Source: Pseudonocardiales bacterium (GTDB taxonomy: Bacteria > Actinomycetota > Actinomycetes > Mycobacteriales > Pseudonocardiaceae). Taken from it: DNA of 64,000 nucleotides. The position numbers were made by a program, and so were the translations under genes. The stretch's first letter is position 1, and every line of letters starts with the position of its first letter. Below are positions 40,601 to 53,891 of the stretch, piece by piece. The notes under the pieces were generated by a model. It was not told the origin of the DNA and ran no database searches. It saw nothing but the letters and a program-made list of their open reading frames with translations. The stretch is taken from contig JAFAWY010000101.1 in the NCBI GenBank assembly GCA_019241525.1, forward strand, positions 86,096 through 150,095. The letters are read 5' to 3'.

Positions 40601-41039
40601 GCTGTGCAGCGAGGAGTTCTTCTACGGGTTGCGCCCCGGCTACGAGTACGCCGTCGACCTCGATCCTGGAGTGCGGCTGCTGATCCAGCTGCAGGCCATC
40701 GGCGACGTCGACGAGCGCGGTATGCGTACCGTACTGTGCACGCTCAACGGGCAGATGCGACCGCTGCAGGTCCGCGATCATTCGGTCGCTTCCACGATCC
40801 CGGTCGCGGAGAAGGCCGATCGGGCCAACAGCAACCACGTTGCAGCGCCTTTCGCCGGAGTGGTGACCCTGCAAGTGGCTGAAGGTGACACCGTCACTGC
40901 TGGCCAGACCGTAGCCACCATCGAGGCGATGAAGATGGAGGCCGGCATCACCGCGTCCAAGGCCGGCACGGTAGGCCGCCTCGCCATCAAATCAGTCCAG
41001 CAGGTAGAAGGTGGCGACCTCATCCTCGAACTCAACTGA
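37662..41039 (+). CDS. pyc: Pyruvate carboxylase
   Basis: Pyc makes oxaloacetate from pyruvate and bicarbonate to refill the TCA cycle. All domains are fused in 1125 aa: biotin carboxylase (VLVANRGEIAIRAFRA at the start, KAVAGGGGRGMR, EMNPRIQVEHTVTEEI), carboxyltransferase (FRDAHQSLLATRVRTRDL near 531), and the biotin carrier with IEAMKMEAG (Lys about 1091) near the C-terminus. AAAGGAG precedes the ATG. The 188-nt gap to the divergent membrane gene must hold both promoters. Confidence 0.97.
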   Translation: MFRKVLVANRGEIAIRAFRAAYELGCQTVAVFPYEDRNSEHRLKANEAYQIGERGHPVRAYLSVAEIIRAAQRAGADAIYPGYGFLSENPQLALACQQAGITFVGPPPDVLALAGNKSRAVAAAREAGVPVLVSSAPSADIDQLIAAAEEIGFPLFVKAVAGGGGRGMRRVSEPSGLRVALEVASREAESAFGDPTVFLEQAVIDPRHIEVQILADSQGNVIHLYERDCSVQRRHQKVVEVAPAPNLDPELREQICADAVAFARHIGYVNAGTVEFLVDRGGRHVFIEMNPRIQVEHTVTEEITDIDLVTAQLRIAAGETLADLALSQDMIVPHGAALQCRITTEDPANEFRPDIGTVTAYRSASGAGVRLDGGTMQTGAQISAHFDSLLVKVTCRGRDFPTAVRRARRALAEFRIRGVATNIPFLLALLDEPDFVVGNVTTSFIEQRPHLLTARQSADRGTRLLTYLSHVTVNHPHGDPPDLVDPVSKLPPLDLDTRPPTGSRHRLLTLGPEEFARWLRAQRRVGVTETTFRDAHQSLLATRVRTRDLVAVGPHVARMTPQLLSLECWGGATYDVALRFLAEDPWERLAALREAVPNVCLQMLLRGRNTVGYTPYPTEVTTAFVDEAVEAGLDIFRIFDALNDVSQLRPAIDAVRETGRAVAEVALCYTGNLSDPAEKLYTLDYYLRLAEQIVAAGAHVLAIKDMAGLLRPPAARSLVAALRSRFDLPVHLHTHDTPGGQLATLLAAIDAGVDAVDAAAASMAGTTSQPSLSALVAATDHTERNTGLDLQAVCDLEPYWELVRKVYTPFESGLASPTGRVYHHEIPGGQLSNLRQQAVALGLADRFEEIEEAYAAADRMLGRLIKVTPSSKVVGDLALHLVGAGVDPKAFEADPARFDIPDSVIGFLHGELGVPPGGWPEPLRSKALKGRSEPRGMAELSAQDRQGLKEDRARTLNRLLFPGPTAEFEHHRETYGDTSVLCSEEFFYGLRPGYEYAVDLDPGVRLLIQLQAIGDVDERGMRTVLCTLNGQMRPLQVRDHSVASTIPVAEKADRANSNHVAAPFAGVVTLQVAEGDTVTAGQTVATIEAMKMEAGITASKAGTVGRLAIKSVQQVEGGDLILELN

Positions 41040-41128
41040 TCACGAGGGTCACGTTGCCGTCTCCTCACGCCGTGGGCAGCTGGTGGCGGTCGCGAGTGGT
41101 GCGGCGGCATCGGCGGCATCATGGTCAT

Positions 41129-41698
41129 GTGGTGCGGATCGTGGCAGGGACAGCGGGGGGCAGGCGGCTGGCGGTGCCAACGTCGGGTACCCGGCCGACC
41201 TCCGACCGGGTACGGGAGGCGCTGTTCAGCGCCGTGCAGGCGCGCCGGGATCTTGAAGGTGCCCGGGTACTCGATCTCTACGCCGGGTCCGGCGCGCTGG
41301 GGCTGGAGGCACTGTCAAGAGGGGCAGCGCACGTCCGGTTCGTGGAATCCGATCGGCGCGCGGCCGCGGTGGTACGTCGCAACATCGAGGCATTAGGGCT
41401 GGGGGGGCCGGGTGGCAGCGCAGCCCAGGTGAGTACCGCCGATGTACCCGTGGTGCTGCGCAGCGGCGCAGACCAGACGTATGACGTAGTGCTGGCCGAT
41501 CCGCCCTACGCGCTGGGCGACGACGGGCTCAGCGCTGTGTTAAGCGCGCTGGTCAGTGGCGGTTGGCTGGCACCTGAAGCGCTGATCGTCGTGGAGCGCT
41601 CAGCTCGCGCTTCCCCGCTAACCTGGCCGGACGGTGTGTTCGAGCTCACGAGTCGGCGGTATGGCGATACCGCGGTGTACTACGGTTTCGCGCCATGA
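41129..41698 (+). CDS. rsmD: 16S rRNA (guanine966-N2)-methyltransferase RsmD
   Basis: RsmD methylates G966 of 16S rRNA. The protein has RIVAGTAGGRRLAVP at the N-terminus, the SAM-binding VLDLYAGSGALGLEALSRG and the catalytic DPPYALG. It is about 189 aa from the GTG pair at 41129/41132, where homologues begin; the frame is open 25 codons further upstream with no better start. The stop overlaps the coaD start as ATGA, a widespread rsmD-coaD pairing. Confidence 0.92.
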   Translation: MVRIVAGTAGGRRLAVPTSGTRPTSDRVREALFSAVQARRDLEGARVLDLYAGSGALGLEALSRGAAHVRFVESDRRAAAVVRRNIEALGLGGPGGSAAQVSTADVPVVLRSGADQTYDVVLADPPYALGDDGLSAVLSALVSGGWLAPEALIVVERSARASPLTWPDGVFELTSRRYGDTAVYYGFAP

Positions 41699-42180
41699 GG
41701 CGCGCAATATGTCCGGGGTCTTACGACCCTGCCACTAATGGACATATGGACATCATCGAGCGAGCCGCCAAGCAATTCGACGAGGTTGTAGTCGCCGTCC
41801 TGGTCAACAAGACCAAGCGAAGCTTGTTCGAAGTATCTGACCGCATGGCGATGCTGAAGGAGATAACCGGGCACCTGCCAGGTGTCCGGGTCGATTCCTG
41901 GCACGGGCTGCTTGTGGACTATTGCACGGCACACGGGATCGCGACGATCGTGAAGGGATTGCGTGCAGTCAGCGATTTCGACTACGAGCTGCAGATGGCC
42001 CAGCTGAACTACCAGCTCTCCGGCGTGGACACAATGTTTCTGCCCAGCAAACCCCATTACAGCTTTTTGTCCAGTTCCTTGGTCAAGGAGGTGGCCACCT
42101 ACGGAGGTGACGTTAGTCACCTGCTACCGGTCACCGTCCACCAACGGCTCATTGCCCGGCTCGCCGGCGAGCCGCATTGA
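41695..42180 (+). CDS. coaD: Phosphopantetheine adenylyltransferase
   Basis: CoaD makes dephospho-CoA from ATP and 4'-phosphopantetheine. The 161-aa protein starts MRRAICPGSYDPATNGHMDII with the nucleotidyltransferase T/NxGH motif, and has GLRAVSDFDYELQMAQ and the YSFLSSSLVKEVA motif. Length and motifs are standard. It overlaps rsmD by 4 nt and is the last gene of that pair. Confidence 0.97.
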   Translation: MRRAICPGSYDPATNGHMDIIERAAKQFDEVVVAVLVNKTKRSLFEVSDRMAMLKEITGHLPGVRVDSWHGLLVDYCTAHGIATIVKGLRAVSDFDYELQMAQLNYQLSGVDTMFLPSKPHYSFLSSSLVKEVATYGGDVSHLLPVTVHQRLIARLAGEPH

Positions 42181-42252
42181 CGCTACCAACCTGGTAAGGG
42201 GACACGCCGACTAAGTGGACGCTCCCGCATCTGAGGGGGCTGACCGGTCAAA

Positions 42253-42996
42253 ATGTCGGTTATGGATGGTGATCGGCTGCAGGGTCGAGTATTTCGGGTT
42301 TTCGAGGCCCTTGATGAACTCGTGACTACCGTGGAAGAGGCCCGGAGCGTGCCGATGACTTCCAGCTGCATCGTGCCGCGTGGCGATGTGCTCGAACTGC
42401 TTGACGAGATCCGCGATGCGATTCCGGCCGAGTTCGACGACGCTCAAGACGTCCTGGATCATCGAGACGACCTGGTAGAGACAGCGCGGCAAGAGGCCCA
42501 GCGCCACCGTGAGGATGCTCGCACCGAAGCGGAGCGGACCGTGGCTTCCGCGCGCGACGAGGCTACCCGGCTGGTCGCCGAGGCCCGGGCGGAGGCCGAG
42601 ACGGCGGTGGCTGGCGCGCGGGCCGAGGCGGAGCGCTTGGAGGCCACCGGGCGTCGCGAGTACCAGGAGCTGACCGGGCGCGCTGAGGCCGAGGCAGAGC
42701 GGATGACCGCGGCGGGACGGGCATCTTACGAACGGGCGGTTGCCGATGGCCGGACTGAGCAGGCCCACTTGGTGGAGAAGACTCAAGTGGTCCAAGCTGC
42801 CCGTGCTGAGGCCACCCGGATCCTTGACGAGGCGAATACCGAGGCACACCGGCTTCGCTCCGAATGCGACGCCTATGTCGAGCGCACCCTCGCAGAGTTC
42901 GAAGACCTGCTCAACCGCACCTTGCGTGCACTCGGCCGCAGCCGCGCCCAGCACGCCGGCCCAGTGCCTGTCGGAACAGGCGGCTATCACGGCTGA
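42253..42996 (+). CDS. SepIVA-like DivIVA-family coiled-coil protein
   Basis: The 247-aa protein begins with a conserved block VFRVFEALDELVTTVEEARSVPMTSSC and PRGDVLELLDEIRDAIP, then a long Ala/Glu/Arg coiled coil (about residues 70-200). Mycobacterial SepIVA, a septum-associated factor, has this layout and lies upstream of the yceD-rnc cluster, as here. No transmembrane segment. Either ATG (42253 or 42262) could start it. Confidence 0.85.
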   Translation: MSVMDGDRLQGRVFRVFEALDELVTTVEEARSVPMTSSCIVPRGDVLELLDEIRDAIPAEFDDAQDVLDHRDDLVETARQEAQRHREDARTEAERTVASARDEATRLVAEARAEAETAVAGARAEAERLEATGRREYQELTGRAEAEAERMTAAGRASYERAVADGRTEQAHLVEKTQVVQAARAEATRILDEANTEAHRLRSECDAYVERTLAEFEDLLNRTLRALGRSRAQHAGPVPVGTGGYHG

Positions 42997-43057
42997 ACCT
43001 CAAACGGCGCCCGCGTCCGCGCTGATCGCGCCCTGACGGCAAGGCCTATCCTGAATT

Positions 43058-43639
43058 GTGATGGCTCGCAATACTGCTCCGGCTAGACCGGATCCGTCTG
43101 GTCCCTGGGTGATTGATACCCGTGACTTGGCCAGGCGGGCCGGAGCTATGCGCCGGTATCACCGTGAAGTCGAGCTACCGGCTGGACTGGGCATGCCGGT
43201 AATCGGCATCCCAGCGGGAGAGCACGTCGTTTTGGATGTGCGGCTGGAGTCGGTCGTGGAGGGTGTTCTGGTCTCAGGCACCGCATCGGCAACGGTTACC
43301 GGGGAATGTGCCCGCTGCCTGGATCTGGTCACTGACCGGGTTGACGTGGAGCTGACAGAACTGTTCGCCTACCCGGAGACGGCGACCGACGGAACCACCG
43401 AGCCGGACGAGGTCAGCCGGGTCGTCGACGACCTGGTCGACCTGGAGCCGGTGGTTCGCGACGCTGTGCTGCTGGCGCTACCGCAAGCTCCGCTGTGCCG
43501 GGAAGATTGCCCGGGCCTGTGCCCCGAATGCGGCGGTAAGCGGGCGGAACTCGGTACAGATCACCGGCATGAGACAATAGACCCGCGCTGGGCTGCACTG
43601 AAGCAGCGGTTGCGCGGAACCGAAGAGGAGAACGAGTAA
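43058..43639 (+). CDS. DUF177/YceD-family 23S rRNA accumulation protein
   Basis: YceD-family proteins precede rpmF in many bacteria, and E. coli YceD is needed for normal 23S rRNA accumulation. The 193-aa protein has [20 protein letters not shown] with a CxxC and a C-terminal [13 protein letters not shown] cysteine cluster typical of the family. A GTG at 43058 precedes an ATG at 43061; both are possible. One nucleotide separates its stop from rpmF. Confidence 0.92.
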   Translation: MMARNTAPARPDPSGPWVIDTRDLARRAGAMRRYHREVELPAGLGMPVIGIPAGEHVVLDVRLESVVEGVLVSGTASATVTGECARCLDLVTDRVDVELTELFAYPETATDGTTEPDEVSRVVDDLVDLEPVVRDAVLLALPQAPLCREDCPGLCPECGGKRAELGTDHRHETIDPRWAALKQRLRGTEEENE

Positions 43640-43640
43640 C

Positions 43641-43823
43641 GTGGCCGTCCCCAAGCGCAGGATGTCGCGGTCGAACACCCGCTCGCGGCGGGCCCAGTGG
43701 AAAACCGCCGCCCCTACTCTCGCGGAGTGCTCCAACCGCGCCTGCCGGCGGCCGAAACCGCCGCACATGCTGTGCCCGTACTGCGGACGGTATGACGGTC
43801 GCCAGGTCACTCGGCCGGCCTGA
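43641..43823 (+). CDS. rpmF: 50S ribosomal protein L32
   Basis: L32 of 60 aa: [20 protein letters not shown] at the start, then CSNRAC and CPYCG forming the zinc ribbon. GAGGAG lies before the GTG start. It sits between yceD and rnc as in mycobacteria. The end overlaps the frame assigned to rnc if that gene starts at its first ATG. Confidence 0.96.
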   Translation: MAVPKRRMSRSNTRSRRAQWKTAAPTLAECSNRACRRPKPPHMLCPYCGRYDGRQVTRPA

Positions 43824-44586
43824 TCACGCTACGCGACAGATCTTGGCGAACCGGCCGCCGCGGGGCCACCCCATTGACCTGACCCCGCTCCTTACCGCGC
43901 TCGGCGTTGATATCGATGCCGAGCTGTTGACGCTGGCCCTTACCCACCGCTCCTATGCTTACGAGCGCGGTGGTCTGGAGCCGAATGAGCGCCTGGAGTT
44001 TCTCGGCGACGCGGTGCTTGGTGTGGTGGTTACCGATCATCTGTTTCGGACCCACCCTGATCTACCCGAGGGGCAGCTCGCCAAGTTGCGCGCCAGCGTG
44101 GTGAACATGCACGCGCTGGCTGGCGTAGCGCGCGGACTCGGTCCCGACGGTCTAGGGAAGTACTTGTTGCTGGGCCGGGGCGAGGAGCTGACGGGGGGCC
44201 GGAACAAGTCCAGCATCCTGGCCGATACCACCGAGGCACTGATCGGCGCGGTGTACCTGCAGCACGGCATCGAGATCGCCCGCGAGATGGTGCACCGGCT
44301 GTTCGACCCCCTGCTGGTGATGGCTCCGCTGCTCGGAGCCGGCTTGGACTGGAAGACGAGCCTGCAAGAACTCACCGCTAGCCGCGATCTGGGAGTGCCG
44401 GAGTACCGGATCACCGAGGACGGGCCTGATCATCTCAAGGAGTTCACCGCTACCGCGGTGGTGGCCGGGGTGGAGCGGGGAACCGGGCAGGGCCGCACCA
44501 AAAAGGAAGCCGAGCAGCGGGCTGCTGAGGCCGCTTGGCGCTCGCTGTCCGAACTGGCCAGCGGGAGCGCCCCACCGGCGGGGTAG
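43792..44586 (+). CDS. rnc: Ribonuclease III
   Basis: RNase III cleaves double-stranded RNA, including rRNA precursors. The catalytic signature [16 protein letters not shown] is near residue 65, with the second metal-binding patch in [15 protein letters not shown], and a C-terminal dsRBD ([15 protein letters not shown] ... [14 protein letters not shown]). The start is uncertain: the ATG overlaps rpmF by 32 nt, while a TTG at 43843 lies after the rpmF stop; neither has a good ribosome site. Confidence 0.95.
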   Translation: MTVARSLGRPDHATRQILANRPPRGHPIDLTPLLTALGVDIDAELLTLALTHRSYAYERGGLEPNERLEFLGDAVLGVVVTDHLFRTHPDLPEGQLAKLRASVVNMHALAGVARGLGPDGLGKYLLLGRGEELTGGRNKSSILADTTEALIGAVYLQHGIEIAREMVHRLFDPLLVMAPLLGAGLDWKTSLQELTASRDLGVPEYRITEDGPDHLKEFTATAVVAGVERGTGQGRTKKEAEQRAAEAAWRSLSELASGSAPPAG

Positions 44587-44592
44587 CACAGC

Positions 44593-45447
44593 GTGCCGGA
44601 GCTGCCCGAGGTCGAGGTTGTCCGGCTTGGCCTCGCTGACCATGTCACCGGGCGCACGGTGGCTGCAGTCGAGGTGCGCCATCCCCGGTCGGTACGCCGG
44701 CATCTCGCTGGCGAGCTCGACTTCGCCTGCCGGCTGGCCGGTCGGCAGATCCGGGCCGCCCGCCGTCGCGGCAAGTACCTCTGGTTGGATCTGGGTAACG
44801 AGGAAGCATTGCTGGCTCATCTGGGGATGAGCGGCCAGATGCGGATTCAACCACCCGGGACCGAGGACGAGATTCACCTGCGGGTGAGGTTCCAGTTTGC
44901 CGACGGCGGCCCGGAACTGCGCTTCATTGATCAGCGCACGTTCGGCGGCCTGTCGGTGGAGGACGTCGTTGACGGCTTACCTGCTCCGGTGGCGCACATC
45001 GCCCGAGACCCGCTGGACCCGCTGTTCGATCGCGATGCGGTGGTCACCGGGATCCGCCGACGACATACCGGTCTCAAACGTGCCTTACTGGATCAGACCG
45101 TGGTGTCCGGGATCGGCAACATCTACGCCGATGAAGCGTTGTGGCGGGCTCGGCTGCACGGATCTCGACCTACCGCGACGCTGACTCGCGCGCAGGGCCG
45201 GACCGTGCTGGCAGCGGTCACCGAGGTGATGACCGAGGCACTGGCGGCGGGTGGTACGTCCTTCGACGCGCTCTATGTCAACGTCAACGGCGCATCCGGC
45301 TACTTCGACCGCTCGCTTGCGGCCTACGGCCAAGCCGGGCGCCCCTGCCCCCGCTGTGGTACCGCAATCCAGCGGGAATCGTTCATGAACCGATCTTCCT
45401 ACTTCTGCCCGCGCTGCCAGCCCCGTCCTCGCCAGCCCCATCCGTAG
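44593..45447 (+). CDS. mutM: Formamidopyrimidine-DNA glycosylase
   Basis: MutM (Fpg) removes oxidised purines such as 8-oxoguanine. The 284-aa protein starts (after GTG) with [13 protein letters not shown], placing catalytic Pro2 and Glu3, and has the AHLGMSGQM block and the C-terminal zinc finger [24 protein letters not shown]. It lies 6 nt after rnc in the usual rnc-mutM pair. Confidence 0.96.
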   Translation: MPELPEVEVVRLGLADHVTGRTVAAVEVRHPRSVRRHLAGELDFACRLAGRQIRAARRRGKYLWLDLGNEEALLAHLGMSGQMRIQPPGTEDEIHLRVRFQFADGGPELRFIDQRTFGGLSVEDVVDGLPAPVAHIARDPLDPLFDRDAVVTGIRRRHTGLKRALLDQTVVSGIGNIYADEALWRARLHGSRPTATLTRAQGRTVLAAVTEVMTEALAAGGTSFDALYVNVNGASGYFDRSLAAYGQAGRPCPRCGTAIQRESFMNRSSYFCPRCQPRPRQPHP

Positions 45448-45565
45448 CGGGTCTGCGCACCGCCACACCGACGTAGCAGCCATTCCAGGCGCCGTGGAAC
45501 GTCGGTGGTGCCGAGTTCATGGATCGTGCCAGGTGCATCATGGGCCTATGAGCAAGGGGGACTCT

Positions 45566-45829
45566 GTGCGAATGACCGCCTGGGTGCATGGTCGCGTTCA
45601 GGGCGTGGGCTTCCGCTGGTGGATTCGTTCACAGGCGCTCACGCTGGGACTGGCCGGCCACGCGGCGAATCTGGCCGACGGCCGGGTGGAAGTCGTTGCA
45701 GAGGGCCCCCGGGAGGCCTGCGAGCGGTTGCTCGCGGCGCTTCGGTCGGGGTCGACGCCCGGGCACGTGAAGCAGGTAACCGAGCGGTTCGACGACGTCC
45801 GCGGCGTCACCGGCTTCGTCGAGCGCTGA
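45566..45829 (+). CDS. acyP: Acylphosphatase
   Basis: Acylphosphatase hydrolyses acyl phosphates. From GTG the product is 87 aa with HGRVQGVGFRWWIR (catalytic Arg17) and GHAANLADGRVEV (catalytic Asn35). I prefer this GTG because AAGGGGG lies 5 nt before it; an ATG at 45548 has no ribosome site. In related genomes smc follows acyP directly; here pabAB is between them. Confidence 0.9.
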   Translation: MRMTAWVHGRVQGVGFRWWIRSQALTLGLAGHAANLADGRVEVVAEGPREACERLLAALRSGSTPGHVKQVTERFDDVRGVTGFVER

Positions 45830-45872
45830 GCGAATCACCCCGCCAGCTGTTCCACCGCCTCCTCAACCACCA

Positions 45873-45890
45873 TGAGACAGTTTTGTCTCA
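45873..45890. promoter_or_regulatory. Palindrome upstream of pabAB
   Basis: TGAGACA and TGTCTCA flank a GTTT spacer, giving an 18-bp dyad in the acyP-pabAB gap, 40 nt before the pabAB ATG. The size and symmetry fit a repressor operator (TetR/MarR-like), or the RNA could form a 7-bp hairpin. No matching regulator gene is next to it. Confidence 0.4.
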
Positions 45891-45930
45891 CCGGTGTCAC
45901 CGCTCGTCGGTGCGGGACGAAGTGGAACCC

Positions 45931-51697
<5,767 letters not shown>

Positions 51698-51737
51698 CTC
51701 ACTCGCATTCATGGAGTGTTCCCCGGGGGAGCCAGTC

Positions 51738-53027
51738 TTGTCGCTGCCGTTGACCATGCTCGATGAATCATTGTTGATCTTGCAGGAGGCCCGCTCGGCG
51801 TGGAACGTTCAGTTCGAGGTCGGTGTTGACCACGGCTTAGACGCTGACCGGCTCCGGCGAGCGGTGCGGTCATGCTGCCAGCGCCATCCGATGGCCCGAG
51901 CTCGATTGGCACCGGCAGACACCGGCGGGCGCCCTTACCAGTGGGATATCCCCGACGAGGTCGATGGGGACCCGCTGCAGGTGGCGGAGTGTTCGGACGC
52001 CACCGCGCTGGGGGCACTGCGGGCCGATCTGTACATCCCGCCCATCGCGCTGGACTCGAGTCCGGGGTTTCGGGTAGGCCTGGCGCAGCGGCCCGACGGA
52101 GATCTTGTGCTGCTGTCGGCCAGTCACATGGTCGCTGATGGAGTCGGCTGCGTGCGCCTGATGCAGACCATCGCCCGGGCGTACCGCGGGGAGCCAGACC
52201 CCCCTGATCCCCTTCCGCTGGCGCAGGCCCGTGACGTGGGCTCGTTCCTGGCTCCCCAGTCCCGCAGTGAGAAGTGGGCGCGGGAACTGAAACTGCTGAG
52301 ACGATTTCACGAGGCGCTCGAGCCACCAAGCCGGATCGCCACTGTCGGCGGTGCCGACCACGATGGTTTTGGATTTGTCTTCCGGGCCTTCGATATCGGT
52401 GACAAAACACCCGGGCTCGTCCAGCGGCCGCCGGGTACAACGATTAACGATGCCCTCGTCGCTGCGCTGCACCGCACCGTACAATCCTGGAATGCTCAGT
52501 ACGGCATAGCCTCGGATCGCATCGGCGTGATGATGCCGCTCAATGTCCGTCCCGCTAGCCGTTTCTGGGATGTGGTGAGCAACCTCACGTCAATGATCAG
52601 TGTTTCCACAGATCCGGATGACCGGGCGGATTTAGGATCCGCGACTGCCGCGGTCGCCAGGCAGACTTACGAAACCCGAAGAAATGATCAGGCATTTGGT
52701 CTGCACGACCTTCTCGCGACCGTGCAGAACGCGCCGGTTACGGTCAAGCGCGCGGTGCCCAGGCTGCTCCAGCTAACCGGTGATCGCTTCGTTGACACCG
52801 CCATGCTGTCGAATCTCGGCCGCCTGCCTCAACCGCCCTCCTTCAGCGACTCTGAACCCAAGGAGCTGTGGTTCTCCCCGCCGTGCGACCCCGCCTGTAG
52901 TGTCTCCGTCGGCGTTGTCACCTGCGAGCAACGGCTCTCACTGGCGGCCAGATACCGTTACGAACAATTTGACGCTGACGCTGCGGAAGAATTCATTGAT
53001 CTGCTGGTATCACAGCTGGGACCCTAG
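51738..53027 (+). CDS. Condensation-fold acyltransferase (WS/DGAT-like)
   Basis: The 429-aa protein has the chloramphenicol acetyltransferase/condensation fold: an N-terminal helix block (DADRLRRAVRSCCQRHPMARARL), the active-site SASHMVADGVGCVRLMQ where HxxxDG is kept but the first His of HHxxxDG is Ser, and later TTINDALVAALHRTVQ and VMMPLNVRPAS. It may be a CoA-dependent O- or N-acyltransferase; the substrate is unknown. GGGGGAG stands 6 nt before TTG 51738, but an ATG at 51711 gives nine more codons. It follows smc by 40 nt. Confidence 0.72.
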   Translation: MSLPLTMLDESLLILQEARSAWNVQFEVGVDHGLDADRLRRAVRSCCQRHPMARARLAPADTGGRPYQWDIPDEVDGDPLQVAECSDATALGALRADLYIPPIALDSSPGFRVGLAQRPDGDLVLLSASHMVADGVGCVRLMQTIARAYRGEPDPPDPLPLAQARDVGSFLAPQSRSEKWARELKLLRRFHEALEPPSRIATVGGADHDGFGFVFRAFDIGDKTPGLVQRPPGTTINDALVAALHRTVQSWNAQYGIASDRIGVMMPLNVRPASRFWDVVSNLTSMISVSTDPDDRADLGSATAAVARQTYETRRNDQAFGLHDLLATVQNAPVTVKRAVPRLLQLTGDRFVDTAMLSNLGRLPQPPSFSDSEPKELWFSPPCDPACSVSVGVVTCEQRLSLAARYRYEQFDADAAEEFIDLLVSQLGP

Positions 53028-53891
53028 TGCTGGCGCTGACTACAGCAGATGCCCATGGCCTGGCGGACGTGGCGCTCGGGTGTTCAATAGCGAACGGGCG
53101 CGGTTGATAGCTCCTATGGTTGAAGTTGGGTTGTGTGGTGCCGGCCTGGCCGACGAATCGCTCGCATAGCGGTACCTGATGAATCTCAGCCCAGGAGATT
53201 CATGCTCCTTTGCTCACTCGGCGTGCCGCTGATGCCCAGTTCTGGCTGGCATGCGACCTTCGATGGATAGCTCAAGGGCTGGGTGATTGCTGATGTAGTG
53301 ACTGACCTCAGGCAGTGGGAGAGGCGCGACATCAGCAAGGAGTGTCTCGCTGCCAAGGCCCACCAGTGCATTGCGCGTTTTGCATTGCGGAAGCTCGCGA
53401 CCGGTCCTGCATCATGATCGGCTGTCGCGTCCACAGACCGTTGCGGCGTAGCCACCATCGATGACAACCGAGGTGGTCGTATGCCGCCATGATCATCCAT
53501 AAAGCACGAGGGCGGCTGGCAGATCCACAGCCACAGCCAGTGCATTTTATGCTGGGCGGCCCCTAGGCCACAGCCATCTCAGACATCCAGCTCCGATCAC
53601 GGAGCCCGCTACCCAAACCTTCATTCAAGCCCGACTACTGATGCCGTCGGTGATACCGGCCGACATAGCCTGGGAGAGCGCCGAGATTCGGTTACATCCA
53701 CCACCCGAGCCTCGACGAAAATTTTCACCCCGTGGACGGTGCACCTCGGCGCTGAGCGCCACCGTTTTAAAGGTGTGAACTGGGCGTAGCAGCGTCCGAA
53801 ACATCACCATCAGGTCTCAGCTGGCTGGTTTACCCGGGCGAGTTGTTGACCACTACTGCTTACTTACACCTGAGGATGCCAGGATGGTCTG
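53028..53891. other. 860-bp gene-poor gap
   Basis: I find no credible gene here. The longest open frame (53186-53545, minus, 119 codons) has low-complexity, Ser/His/Trp-rich content unlike a real protein, and the other frames break often. The base composition looks less GC-rich than neighbours, and the stretch between 53400 and 53600 has several short frames that change phase, as in a decayed gene. The promoter of ftsY should lie near its end. Confidence 0.45.

Noticed and set aside
53186..53545. 119-codon minus-strand frame in the gene-poor gap.
   Set aside because: Unusual residue content, no ribosome site and no recognisable domain; it could be a decayed gene but is not supportable as a CDS.
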